From the IMG/VR virus record IMGVR_UViG_3300037485_001293, positions 1 through 35,791 of that record: 35,791 bases of DNA. One strand, given 5' to 3'. The translations under genes were made by a program, and so were the position numbers. Within the stretch, counting starts at the first letter, position 1. Each line of letters starts with the position of its first letter. Origin of the DNA: a virus. The notes beneath the pieces were generated by a model that was not told where the DNA came from, did no database searches, and saw only the letters and a program-made list of their open reading frames with translations. Of the stretch, positions 1-9,008 are shown piece by piece.

Positions 1-524
1 CCAGAAGCGCCGAGGGTAAGCGCCGTCACGTTGCCGCGCTGCAAGAGCAGGTCGTGCGCTGTGCTCGTACCGACGACAGCGGCCGAGCCTGTGAGCCCTG
101 CGCGGAAGGAGAGCGTGTAGTCCGACGCCGAAAAGAGTGCCTCGGTTGACCTCTGTAGGCGGACGCCCTCGTACGCGCTACCAGCGAACGGAAATCCAGC
201 GTTATCCTGCACGTGCAGTAGCGTGCCCGGAGTACCACCTATGCCGGCTGCTCGGCCGATGGTGTCGAGGACGAGCGTGCTCTCCGGGCCCGCGGGGCTC
301 TTGACGACGAGCGCGAAGGTGTTTGCCTTAAGGGTCCACGTCTGCGCGTTGGGGAACGTCTCCGCCGTTGCCGCGCTCGTGATCGTCGTGCCCGACTCGC
401 TCAGGAGCGAATCGCCGATTGACGTGCCCGCCCCGGTGAACTTCGCCAGCGTGCCAGGCGTGCCGCTGCCTGTAACCGTGCCGCCTGAAGCGGCTCCGGG
501 ATTGATAATTTCTGGTGCGCTCAT
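1..524 (-). CDS. tail fibre / virion surface protein, 5' part (runs off left edge)
   Basis: An open frame starts with ATG at 524 behind an AAGG ribosome site (spacing about 6) and stays open to base 1, giving 174 codons. The protein is rich in Gly, Thr, Ala and Ser. It contains a GTLAKFTG..TSIGDSLLSESG segment and later TALTLGAS, the repeating beta-rich style common in phage fibre and baseplate appendage proteins. It is the last visible gene of the leftward virion operon, a usual place for host-recognition proteins. The 3' end is missing here. A C-terminal-looking fragment at the right edge of the window probably belongs to it. The family call rests on composition and motif style, not on a named domain. 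Confidence 0.7.
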   Translation of the reverse strand, partial: MSAPEIINPGAASGGTVTGSGTPGTLAKFTGAGTSIGDSLLSESGTTITSAATAETFPNAQTWTLKANTFALVVKSPAGPESTLVLDTIGRAAGIGGTPGTLLHVQDNAGFPFAGSAYEGVRLQRSTEALFSASDYTLSFRAGLTGSAAVVGTSTAHDLLLQRGNVTALTLGAS

Positions 525-540
525 GATAGCCTTAAATTTT

Positions 541-588
541 GTACGCTATGGTAATACCGCATGCGTATGGTTTATAGTTCGTGCGTAC
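541..588. promoter_or_regulatory. AT-rich dyad in the fibre gene leader
   Basis: The gap between the 127-aa virion gene and the fibre gene is locally AT-rich. It holds an outer inverted repeat GTACGC (541-546) / GCGTAC (583-588) around a near-palindrome ATACCGCATGCGTAT. On the leftward strand TATAAA and TATTAC boxes occur, but no convincing -35 is correctly spaced. It may be a promoter or a processing hairpin for the fibre gene; neither is proven. Confidence 0.3.
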
Positions 589-592
589 GTTG

Positions 593-976
593 TTAGTTCC
601 CGGCAACCTTGAACGTCAGCGTCGCCGCAAGCACCCCAACACAAATCCCCGTGCCGTCACGCACATCGAATCGCTGCGCAACGCCAGGCAGAATCTCAAA
701 CGCCGTCAGCGACGACGTCGCATCGCACGTCAACGTATCGTACTCAAGACCAGCGATAAACAGACTGACAGTAGCAGATGGGTTTCGGATGATGATACCC
801 TGCGTATACGAACTATCCAGAGTCCGGACGCGCACAGCTGCCGCCAACACCACCGGGGTCCCGATGGCCACCACCACGCTATCGTCTGTGCGCGCTGACT
901 CCAACTGTCGAAACGTCGTACCCACAGTTGCTGCGTACGTGCGGATTTTTGAACCTAGACCAGTACCGACTCTCAT
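593..976 (-). CDS. small beta-rich virion protein (hypothetical)
   Basis: A 127-aa protein with ATG at 976 behind GAAAGG. Its second half alternates hydrophobic and Thr/Ser residues (IIIRNPSATVSLFIAGLEYD, then LPGVAQRFDVRDG), as in small beta-sandwich decoration or tail-accessory proteins of phages. It lies between the 1175-aa internal-virion candidate and the fibre gene, all on the same strand, which supports a structural role such as a fibre adaptor or head-surface protein. No catalytic motif, signal peptide or membrane segment is visible. I do not recognise a named family. Confidence 0.6.
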   Translation of the reverse strand: MRVGTGLGSKIRTYAATVGTTFRQLESARTDDSVVVAIGTPVVLAAAVRVRTLDSSYTQGIIIRNPSATVSLFIAGLEYDTLTCDATSSLTAFEILPGVAQRFDVRDGTGICVGVLAATLTFKVAGN

Positions 977-1029
977 GATGGTTTGCCTTTCGCGTGTGTA
1001 GTATCATCCGCCAAATGGCGGCAACGTCT

Positions 1030-4000
1030 TTATTCGCCGATCAGCTTTGAGCCCTCGACCGAGGCTGACTTCGCGGGTGGACGAGCGCGAGCCGCAGCCG
1101 CTTCTGACCCAGGAGTAAGCTCCTCCTTGGGGCCAGACGAAGCGCCCACGAGCGACTGGGCGAACGCAAGCGACATGCCCCCGCCCCGCATCGAGGACTT
1201 GCTCTTCATCATCAGCTTGAACAACGGCGCAAGGTTCGTCGCCATCTCAGGACGCTTCTCCTGAAGCAATTGCACCGCGCTCTTCAGCTGCTCGTACGCC
1301 TCTGGAGACACGCTCTTCATCACGTCTACGTCCTGCTGGCGCAGCGACCCTTCATGCACGAACTTGGCAAGCAAGTCAGGGTCACGGATAACCGCAACCG
1401 CACGAGCAAAGTTCTGCGCATCCGCTCCGTTCGATGTCGTCGGGCGCTTGCGCTCCAGGTAGTCTACCGTCGCGTCGAACCGCTTACGAGCTTCCTGGAT
1501 GTGAGCAGGGTCCACCGCCCCGCTCTCAAGCATCTTGTCGAACGAAGCTCCCATGGCCTCGCGCTCCTTCAGAATGCCGTCAAGGTACGCGTTTGCCGAT
1601 GGGACCGAGAACGTGTAGCCCTTGTGCCCCGAAAGCGCACGGCCAGCCGGCACGGCCCCGCGAGCGATAACGTCCATGGTTCGGCTCGCGCCGCTCCAGA
1701 ACTTCACCGGGCTGATCATCGAGGCCGCTGCCTGATACATAGCCTTCTTACCGCCAAGCGCCGCGAGAGCCACGCCGACAACCATGCTCGTCATCCCGCC
1801 GCCAAAAGGACCGGCACCAATGAACCCCGTGGAGAGCGCACCGAGGACGTTGTCCTTGGTGAACATCTTCTCGCCGCTCTTTGGAGCGATGAACTTCATC
1901 GCCTTGAGAAGCTCCTTGCCCTCGACGGACTTGCTGAACGCCTCAAGGCCATCCGTGAACAGGCGGCTCTGCGAGTACGGGACCAGACGGTTCTGGACTC
2001 CAGACTTTTCCGCCACGGTAAGGCCACGGCTGGTGAACGCATCCATGGCGTCCGCTGCCTGCGTGAACCTCTCGTTCAGTGCCGTCAGCTCAATCTTCAG
2101 CTGCTTCTGGGCAGAGAGCGACTTCTCCCCGACGACCACGTCATGGGCAAGATTCGCAATCTTCTCGTTGGTCTTCTCTTGAGCAATCGCATCGCGAGCC
2201 AACTGCAACGTCTCAGCGCCTTCGGCTGAAGTAATCGCATCGGCGGTACGAGTGACTCGCGCAGCATTCTGCGCCGCGAATACGTTCTCTTTGAGCGACC
2301 CAAGCTCCGCTGCGCTTGTCTCAAGACGAGTAGCTGTGCTGCCAAGCTCCGTGACTTTAGCTGTAAGAGCGCGCTTCTTCGCGAGAGTTGACGCTTCAGC
2401 CAATTTCTTGTCTACAGCGGCAAGCTCTTCGGCAACGGCGTTCCGCTTGACGTTGTTGCCAGCAAGCGTCTCGTCGAATCCGGCCAGGGTCTTCCCGGAA
2501 ACGTCAAGAGCCGTGCGGAGCTTTGCAGTCTCCCCTGGATTCGCTGCGACGATGTTCGAAGACTTGACCGCTGCGGGTACGGCTGGAGCCGCCGCCGCTA
2601 CCGGAGCCTGCTTGCCAGCTCGTTCAGCTGCGGCAAGCCGGTACTTCTGAAGAATCTCCTGCGCATCACCCGCGAGCGGCTCTGGCAAACTGCGGAAGTC
2701 TGCAAGGGCCTGCTGCTTGATGCCAGCGAGGGTCTGCTCGTCGAGCCCTGCCATCACTGGGCCAAGGTTCTCTGGAACCAAGAGAGGCAGCCGCTCCGCC
2801 GTGGGACCAATAGCCCTGGCAAGGCCAAGAGCCTTCGAGTCTGCGGCAAGCGCGTTAACGTATGCGGCGTTCTCCGCGCTTAGAAGCTCAGCTACTTGCG
2901 GGTGCTTGAACGTCTCCGCAAGAACGCTGATGTTGCTCTTCGGGTTTACGTTCATCCCGCGTTCGACGCGGAGCATGTCTTGAACGTATGCCCGGAACTC
3001 TGCCGGGTCTCCACGGCCAACAGTCTTGAGCATCGGAATGAAGTCGTTGGCGAATTTTGCCTTCGACGAGATGCCCATCGCTTCGACTTCGCCCTTGGCT
3101 GCAAGGATTCCAGACTCGACCTGCTGCGTCACGCCGCGAGTCTCGCTCGCCACGGCCCTTGCTTCAGTCGCAAGCGACCCAGCCAAGTCCTCTGTCTCTT
3201 CGCCAAGGCGAGCCAGCTTGTCAGAGAGTCGTCGGTACCTGCCGGCTTCAGCACCCTTGAGCGCCAAAGTCTCCATACGGTCTTGCTGCAAGCGAACTGC
3301 CTTGCCCAGAGCCGTCCCTCGTGTTTCGTAATGCCCGACAAGCAGGTCCATATCGTTGAGAGACTCTTGTACCTGAAGCTTGCGCGCGTTAATGCCAGCA
3401 ATCTTCTGTTCCGAAGCGCCGGTCGCAGTCGCAAGCTTGAGTTCTTCCTCCGCCGCAGCCAGCTGCCCCTGATAGATACCCTGGTGCTTGAGGGCCTCAA
3501 CCTTGCCAGCTTTGAGACCTTGAGATGCTGTGAACGTAATCTTCTGAAGCTCGTCGATGCCGTTGAGCGAGTCCAACGTGGCGGTGTCGCTCAGGAGGTC
3601 TTCGCTGATCTTCTTGATGCTCGCATCCGTCTTGTGGATTGCATCAATCGGCTTGCTGCTCTTGAATCCAAGGTTGCTAAGCTTGTCAAGCTCATCGTTG
3701 AAGCTCGTAGTGGCCTTGGCCGCCTCGTCTGCAAGCGTTCGAGCTTCTCCTTGAAGCGCAGTCTTCTTTGCTTCGTAGGCGGCTCTTGCATCAGCGCGAA
3801 TGGCCGCATCGTCAACGGCCCCTGCTGGCTGAGCAAGCGTCTTTGCCCCAGCTTCGCCTTCCGCTGCCGCGCTCTTGCCAAGAAGCCTCTTCGCTCCAGC
3901 CCCAAGCACCGGAACCGCTGCGCCGAATGCTCCGCCAATGCCCGCGCCAAGAAGACCGCCTTCGAGCGGACGCGCCTCACGCTCCTCGACCGCCGCCTGC

Positions 4001-4557
4001 GTAATCTCTGAACCAGCGCCGTACGCTCCGCCGATGGCAGCTTCGCGCCCAGCCGATTCGAGGACTTTACGGCCAAGAGTCTTTGACGCAAGCGCCGCAG
4101 CTCCCTCACCTACCAACGACTCGCCACCCGTCAGCGCCCCAAGGCCAATAGCCCCGCCAAGCTCTCCCGCGCCCACGAGGTAAGGGTGCGCCTCTTGGAG
4201 CTTCGCGAGGTTCTCTGGCGTCGAAGCGCCGGACTCGATAAGGCCCTTTCCGCCAAGGCCCAACGTGCCCCCCTGAAGCGCGCCATAGCCCAAAGCCTTC
4301 AGCCCGCCGCCAAACCCGCCGTACTCTGATTCGGCTTCCTTCTTGAACCGGCTTTCGCTGGTCTGCAAACGCAGCAGCGAGCCTTTGCTAATCTCGTCCG
4401 CAAGAGCCTCAATCGGAATCTCCGTCCCCGCAGAGTCGGCCAGCGTGACCGTCTGGCCGCGCGTCGCGCTGAACCCAGACCGCAGCAGCGGAATGACCTG
4501 CTCTTGCGGGACTTGAACTTCTTTACCTTGCGGGTCTGCGAGCGATATGTACTTCAC
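1030..4557 (-). CDS. large internal virion / DNA-ejection protein
   Basis: The 1175-aa protein starts with GTG at 4557, its GTGA overlapping the upstream stop, with a G-rich Shine-Dalgarno just before it. Residues of about 80-230 are Gly/Ala-rich and hydrophobic (LGGAIGLGALTGG, GLLGAGIGGAFGAAVP), suggesting membrane association. A very long Ala/Glu/Lys/Leu-rich section follows (about 250-880) that should be coiled coil. Then comes another glycine-rich hydrophobic stretch (GFIGAGPFGGGMTSMVVGVALAALGG). Large coiled-coil proteins with amphipathic glycine-rich segments, encoded last of three after the tail genes, are typical of the ejection proteins of P22- and T7-like phages. No lytic transglycosylase motif was seen. 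Role inferred from size, composition and position. Confidence 0.65.
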   Translation of the reverse strand: MKYISLADPQGKEVQVPQEQVIPLLRSGFSATRGQTVTLADSAGTEIPIEALADEISKGSLLRLQTSESRFKKEAESEYGGFGGGLKALGYGALQGGTLGLGGKGLIESGASTPENLAKLQEAHPYLVGAGELGGAIGLGALTGGESLVGEGAAALASKTLGRKVLESAGREAAIGGAYGAGSEITQAAVEEREARPLEGGLLGAGIGGAFGAAVPVLGAGAKRLLGKSAAAEGEAGAKTLAQPAGAVDDAAIRADARAAYEAKKTALQGEARTLADEAAKATTSFNDELDKLSNLGFKSSKPIDAIHKTDASIKKISEDLLSDTATLDSLNGIDELQKITFTASQGLKAGKVEALKHQGIYQGQLAAAEEELKLATATGASEQKIAGINARKLQVQESLNDMDLLVGHYETRGTALGKAVRLQQDRMETLALKGAEAGRYRRLSDKLARLGEETEDLAGSLATEARAVASETRGVTQQVESGILAAKGEVEAMGISSKAKFANDFIPMLKTVGRGDPAEFRAYVQDMLRVERGMNVNPKSNISVLAETFKHPQVAELLSAENAAYVNALAADSKALGLARAIGPTAERLPLLVPENLGPVMAGLDEQTLAGIKQQALADFRSLPEPLAGDAQEILQKYRLAAAERAGKQAPVAAAAPAVPAAVKSSNIVAANPGETAKLRTALDVSGKTLAGFDETLAGNNVKRNAVAEELAAVDKKLAEASTLAKKRALTAKVTELGSTATRLETSAAELGSLKENVFAAQNAARVTRTADAITSAEGAETLQLARDAIAQEKTNEKIANLAHDVVVGEKSLSAQKQLKIELTALNERFTQAADAMDAFTSRGLTVAEKSGVQNRLVPYSQSRLFTDGLEAFSKSVEGKELLKAMKFIAPKSGEKMFTKDNVLGALSTGFIGAGPFGGGMTSMVVGVALAALGGKKAMYQAAASMISPVKFWSGASRTMDVIARGAVPAGRALSGHKGYTFSVPSANAYLDGILKEREAMGASFDKMLESGAVDPAHIQEARKRFDATVDYLERKRPTTSNGADAQNFARAVAVIRDPDLLAKFVHEGSLRQQDVDVMKSVSPEAYEQLKSAVQLLQEKRPEMATNLAPLFKLMMKSKSSMRGGGMSLAFAQSLVGASSGPKEELTPGSEAAAARARPPAKSASVEGSKLIGE

Positions 4558-6371
4558 TGGATGAACCCCCCGCCGTCGCTTGCATTGTCAACCGTGCTGG
4601 CCTGAGCCTTGCCTCCGTACTTCTGTCCGACCCTAGACATGTCGTTGAGGCTTTTTGCATACTGCTTGTTCGTTTCAATCCACGGCGCAACGGTAGCTTC
4701 CATCACGCGCGCAACATCTGGGTTGAACTTACCAACCGCAAGGCCGCTGTTGATGCCAGCCATGGCATTAGCTTCGCTGTGGTCAATCCACGAGTTGAAC
4801 CCTTCAAACGTGTCGAGGTTGCGGCTCATCAAGTCGCGGACCTGCTCGCCAGTCGTAACAGACCCGCCAGAAATATCCTTGAGCCTATTGTTGATCATCT
4901 CTTGAGCGAACGAAAGCATCTTGCGCTCATCGTTAGTCATGTTCGACTTGAACTGTGCCCCGATGTATCTGGCAGCCGCAGCGATTGCTGCGCCCGAATC
5001 TGGCGAAGCTGCGGCTTTGTCCGCTGCTTCTCTAAGAATCTTCGAGACGCCGGTATTCCATAGCTCAGCCTGCTTCTCCAAGGGAATTTCCGCCTGAAGT
5101 TTTCGCATCTCAGCAATTGATTGCAGCGACTTCGACGAGGACTGCCACCGCTCGTCTTTGGTTGCCGCGTTGTATGCGTTGCCTTGCTTAATCTGGTCGT
5201 CGAGAGACATACCAGCATTGCCAGCCTTGAGAAGCATCAACGCTTGCATCTTGGCGGCGTTCACCGAGCCTTGAGCCGCAGCATTCTTCAGGTCCAAGTC
5301 CATCTGGAGCTTGCCACGCTGCCCATCAAGAGCGTAAATGGCCCCCTTCAACGAAGCCTTTTCCCTTGCTCCGCTTACTCGCTGTTCAGCGAATTGAAGA
5401 GCGCGCTTGTGCTGGTCCATCGACGCCATCGTAGATGCAGCAAGAGCTTCGTTGTCGTCTGCACCCATCTGGCGCGCATCGTGGAAGTTTGAGCGTGCCG
5501 TCGTTTGTCCTTGGAGCATCCGGCTGTACTGCTCTTTCTGATTCATCACGTCGCGCTCGACGGCCTTATCAACCTCGGCGAGAACCTGATTCGCCGACAT
5601 ATCGCCAGCCGCACCCTTGAGCGCGCCGACAAGACCAGCCGCAAAGCTCATGGCTCCCGTGCTGACAAGGCTGTCGCCCATGCCGCGAAGTGCGCGAGAC
5701 GCGTCAAACGTCTTTTCTGCTGCCGCAAGCTTGCGCTCGTCTTCAGCCATTACTGCGCGTCGAGCGTCATTGACGCCTTGTCGTTGCGCGTTGAGCTTCT
5801 CAAGCCCGCCGATGTACTGTTGCCCGACTTGCTGCATACCGGCGCGGGCAGCGTCGATCTCTGGCTGTGCCGCGTTCATGGCGGAAATCTGCTCGCCAAG
5901 AGCGCCCTGCTGCCCCTCGAACCCGCGTATTTGATACTTGTTCATACCAACAGATGGGGCGTGCATCCCCATAATCTGAGCGCGCAACGCCTCTAGTTGA
6001 GCTTGCTGCTTTTGCTCTGGTGTCAACTCAGTAGGCGGGGGCGCGGGCGGAAGATCCGCTCCGACGTTCCCGGTGGGTTGCTCCGCCCAGTTTGTGGTCA
6101 TGCCGCTTGCAAGGTCTTCTTCTGGAGACCCAGTCGGCCTAAAAACAGTTGGCGCGCGAGGCCGTCCCAGCAGGCCATTTGCCCCATATGCATTATTTTG
6201 TCTGGCGGCACGCAGCCCCGCTGCAGTGTCGCTGCCGGATTCCCGTGCGACGCGAGCCATCGCGGCCAATACATCTGGAGGTAGTGTAGACGCTTTGAGT
6301 TCGGCTGCTTTCGCTGCGTCCGCTGCTTCGTCTGCTTCGCGTTGCTCTTTCTGCTCTGGAGTCTCATCCAT
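4554..6371 (-). CDS. internal virion protein (second of three)
   Basis: About 605 aa. Two in-frame ATGs exist, at 6377 and 6371. AAAGGA sits only 2 nt from the first but 8 nt from the second, so 6371 is preferred. The N-terminus is acidic and Ala/Glu-rich, residues of about 115-190 are Gln-rich helix, and most of the rest is predicted helix/coiled coil with a short hydrophobic Gly/Ala patch near 235-250 (TGAMSFAAGLVGALKGAAGD). There is no enzyme motif. The gene lies between two other Ala/Gly-rich virion genes, matching the three-gene ejection-protein block of short-tailed phages. Role inferred from context. Confidence 0.65.
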   Translation of the reverse strand: MDETPEQKEQREADEAADAAKAAELKASTLPPDVLAAMARVARESGSDTAAGLRAARQNNAYGANGLLGRPRAPTVFRPTGSPEEDLASGMTTNWAEQPTGNVGADLPPAPPPTELTPEQKQQAQLEALRAQIMGMHAPSVGMNKYQIRGFEGQQGALGEQISAMNAAQPEIDAARAGMQQVGQQYIGGLEKLNAQRQGVNDARRAVMAEDERKLAAAEKTFDASRALRGMGDSLVSTGAMSFAAGLVGALKGAAGDMSANQVLAEVDKAVERDVMNQKEQYSRMLQGQTTARSNFHDARQMGADDNEALAASTMASMDQHKRALQFAEQRVSGAREKASLKGAIYALDGQRGKLQMDLDLKNAAAQGSVNAAKMQALMLLKAGNAGMSLDDQIKQGNAYNAATKDERWQSSSKSLQSIAEMRKLQAEIPLEKQAELWNTGVSKILREAADKAAASPDSGAAIAAAARYIGAQFKSNMTNDERKMLSFAQEMINNRLKDISGGSVTTGEQVRDLMSRNLDTFEGFNSWIDHSEANAMAGINSGLAVGKFNPDVARVMEATVAPWIETNKQYAKSLNDMSRVGQKYGGKAQASTVDNASDGGGFIQ

Positions 6372-6383
6372 AATCATTATCCT

Positions 6384-7406
6384 TTAGCGTGAGCCGCGCA
6401 CGGCGCGAGGGCGTCGGCCCGTGTTGGGAACCGCGCTGGCGAGGTTCTCTGGCGCATATGGGTCCGTTGAATACGCGATTCCGCGCATTGGGTCTTCTGA
6501 TGCCCCAGGGCTGGCTGGCTTGTCGCCCACTTGGGCAGGCTGCATTCCGCCAAAGCTGCTCATCCGAACAGGTTCAAAACCACCGCTTGCAGTCATTCCA
6601 GGGAGCCCAGTTTCTGCACGAGTGTGCTGCGGAGCCCCGCCAATTGTGGTCTCGGGCACATCCGGTGTGTTCTGGCCGTTTAGCTGTAGGCTGCCTGGAC
6701 TTGCCAGCGATGGGGCCACCGCATGGTATTGCCCGTCTCCGCCGAACAGGTCAGTCCGGGCCTGCTCCGCTCCGATTTGGGCCATGCGCGCCGACCATGC
6801 CGCGCCAGCGTCTCCGCTCGTGCCGCCGAATGGCTTGGCCGCCGCCTGCTCCGCGTTGTAGGCATTGGCTTGGTCAGCCGTGAGCTTGTTCGGGTCTGGA
6901 GCGCCAGACGCCATCCCAAGCTTCGTTCCCATGGCAACCGCAGAACCTATCGCGCCGGACAACGCTTCGCGCTTGCGCTTTGCATCAGCTGCCGCTCGCT
7001 GGCCCTCGTAGTACGCAAGCTGGCTGCTTGCGCGCTCCTGCTCTTTCGAGCGAAGGTCCGCAAGCTGCGACGCGTAGCGCGCTTGAGTCTCTATAACCTG
7101 CTGTGTCGAGTTGCCCTTGCCAGACATGTTTGCCAAGTCTTGAAGGGTGCGCGCACGAGCGTAGGCCATGCCAGCCTGCCCCTGAGTCGTGCCGCCAGTG
7201 GCGACGCGCTGTAGAGGCGCTAGGGCCGCTTTCTCCGCAGCCTCCGCATCGGTCACGCCAAAGAGCCCGCCAAGAGCCTTCGCTATGAACGGGGTCGCCG
7301 CACCAGCCACGCCTCCAATGACTGCGCCCCACGGGCCGGCGGCGGCACCCGTTGCTGCACCGGATGCAGCGCCTTTAAGCGCGTCGTACTCGTCTGGGTT
7401 TGCCAT
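6384..7406 (-). CDS. internal virion protein (first of three)
   Basis: 340 aa, ATG at 7406, 7 nt after the preceding stop. The N-terminal 50 residues are a Gly/Ala-rich hydrophobic stretch (GAASGAATGAAAGPWGAVIGG), a possible membrane-inserting segment as in small phage ejection proteins. A helical middle (about 80-150) carries Gln/Arg/Lys-rich coiled-coil-like sequence. The C-terminal half is Gly/Pro/Ser-rich, low-complexity and probably flexible. It is followed by two larger helical genes, so the trio looks like the ejection apparatus. No sequence family was recognised. Confidence 0.6.
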   Translation of the reverse strand: MANPDEYDALKGAASGAATGAAAGPWGAVIGGVAGAATPFIAKALGGLFGVTDAEAAEKAALAPLQRVATGGTTQGQAGMAYARARTLQDLANMSGKGNSTQQVIETQARYASQLADLRSKEQERASSQLAYYEGQRAAADAKRKREALSGAIGSAVAMGTKLGMASGAPDPNKLTADQANAYNAEQAAAKPFGGTSGDAGAAWSARMAQIGAEQARTDLFGGDGQYHAVAPSLASPGSLQLNGQNTPDVPETTIGGAPQHTRAETGLPGMTASGGFEPVRMSSFGGMQPAQVGDKPASPGASEDPMRGIAYSTDPYAPENLASAVPNTGRRPRAVRGSR

Positions 7407-7413
7407 GGTGTTC

Positions 7414-8913
7414 TCAGTGCTTCGCTTCAGTGGTAATACGCTTGTCGAGCCCGCTCTTCAAGCCAACAACGACAGCAATGTTTGAGAGTGCAAGACCGAA
7501 GCCGTCGCCAAGCACGGAGGCCGGGTTGCCTTCTGTGTAGTACACAGAAACTTTCTGGCCCTTCTGCTCGCGAACGTGAACCTCGAATTGCGCACGGCCT
7601 TGCGCGCCGATGACAGTCGTCATCTGGTCGTGCGTCCACGATGCCGTCTGGGTGTTTGCGACGGACGGCGTGTAGTCCGTCCACAAACCAAGAGCGAGCT
7701 GCCCATAGTCCGAAGTGCCAGCAGGCGATATTGCCGTGCCAAGGAGTCGAACGCGCTTGAGGCGCTGGAACCCTTGAACCTCGTTCATTGAAATTGGTGC
7801 AGTCTGCACGGTCATCTTGACGAAGTTCTTGTATCCGACGCCGATGCCGCGTGTCGTGTCATAGTAAAGCGACGTGTCGTACGTGTACGCAAACGCTTGA
7901 TCCGCAAAGGATGCATCAGACTTGCACGCGAGCCACATGTCTGAGTTAACAGAAGCCGCGTGATACATTCCGCGCCCGAGGTAATTCGAGTCTCCGGGCG
8001 TGATGAACTTTGACCACGTGCCCGTTTGGTAGTTGTAGATAATGATTTCAGCAGTCGGGTTTTGAAACACCGCGCCAATCTTCGAGTCGTGACAAACAAA
8101 CCAGACCTCGCGGTTCGTCGGATAGTGAGCCGTCGAGGTGATGTACGGGAAAAGCTTCAGCGTCTCCCGCACCTTGACCATCGGGATAACTTCGAGGGCC
8201 GAAGTCAGCAGCTCCAGGCCGCGTTGACTCTGGAAAAACACGCCAACGGGCGTGTTAATGACGCTTCGATGGTCAATGCATCCAACGCCCGTCGATATGC
8301 TGTACGGCTCGCCAAGCGAGGGACCGTTACCGCTCGCATCTGGCAAGGTGCCCGGTACGACAAAAACATCTTGAAGCTTAAAGACGATCAGATTTTCGCC
8401 ACTCGATGCCAAGCCCGTTACTGGGCCGCCGTCACCGATGGTGATTGTCAGCTGATCGTTGAACCCAGGGCCTTCAGTCGGCGTGATAGGCTTCGAGAAC
8501 CACACCACGGTCGTATCGTCAGCGCCACCAAGAACAAGCCTGTTCTGATGCACGCACATCGCTTTCGCCGCTGGAGGCGGGACGTTGTCGAGGTCGCCGC
8601 CGGTCGTGTACAGGTAAGGCTCTGACATGAGCCCGTTGTAGTCTTTCGTCCCGCCATCGAAGCACGTAAGGTTCGTCGTCACGAGACCAAGCGGGACCGT
8701 GCCAGTGCCGCCATAAGCTCCGTCGTACGCCGTGTTCGTGTACGGCACGACTGCGCGGGTCACGTTGCGGTCAATAACGAAGTCCGACGCCGAGTTCCCG
8801 AAGTTCGAGAACGGCATCCGATACAAGACCGTCGAGAACGGCTCCGCTGTCGTGTACGGTTGCGTGACCATGCGACGAGGGTCCGCCGCCGCTGTGCTCA
8901 GCCGGTTCGTCAT
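7414..8913 (-). CDS. tail hub / stabilisation protein, C-terminal section (frame-shifted from the upstream gene)
   Basis: 499 aa from ATG 8913, but this start has no good Shine-Dalgarno and the same frame is open upstream to 9078, overlapping the end of the preceding 1165-aa gene. The upstream codons read like tail protein (APAYTGGLVSVFQYG, then FFAPRLE directly before MTNRL). The body has beta-rich motifs (NRLVLGGADD, WFSKPI, GLASSGENLIVFK, SRGLELL-like) resembling the propeller half of long podovirus tail stabilisation proteins. I infer that this section and the upstream gene are one polypeptide made by a -1 shift, or a recently split gene. Confidence 0.75.
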   Translation of the reverse strand: MTNRLSTAAADPRRMVTQPYTTAEPFSTVLYRMPFSNFGNSASDFVIDRNVTRAVVPYTNTAYDGAYGGTGTVPLGLVTTNLTCFDGGTKDYNGLMSEPYLYTTGGDLDNVPPPAAKAMCVHQNRLVLGGADDTTVVWFSKPITPTEGPGFNDQLTITIGDGGPVTGLASSGENLIVFKLQDVFVVPGTLPDASGNGPSLGEPYSISTGVGCIDHRSVINTPVGVFFQSQRGLELLTSALEVIPMVKVRETLKLFPYITSTAHYPTNREVWFVCHDSKIGAVFQNPTAEIIIYNYQTGTWSKFITPGDSNYLGRGMYHAASVNSDMWLACKSDASFADQAFAYTYDTSLYYDTTRGIGVGYKNFVKMTVQTAPISMNEVQGFQRLKRVRLLGTAISPAGTSDYGQLALGLWTDYTPSVANTQTASWTHDQMTTVIGAQGRAQFEVHVREQKGQKVSVYYTEGNPASVLGDGFGLALSNIAVVVGLKSGLDKRITTEAKH

Positions 8914-9008
8914 CTCAAGACGTGGAGCAAAGAACCCGTACTGGAATACGGATACCAGCCCTCCGGTGTATGCTGGAGCGTCGCCTTCGGACTTTATAGG
9001 AGCCCCGA

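Noticed and set aside
1008-1021. CCGCC-AAAT-GGCGG as a terminator after the 1175-aa gene
   Set aside because: It lies on the wrong side of the stop in part (just after it leftward) but has no T-run in the direction of transcription and only a five-bp stem.
1270-4011. Long plus-strand open frames (319 and 371 aa) opposite the 1175-aa virion gene
   Set aside because: They are antisense shadows: Leu/Arg/Ser-rich, without ribosome sites, and the minus frame is clearly protein-like and operonic.
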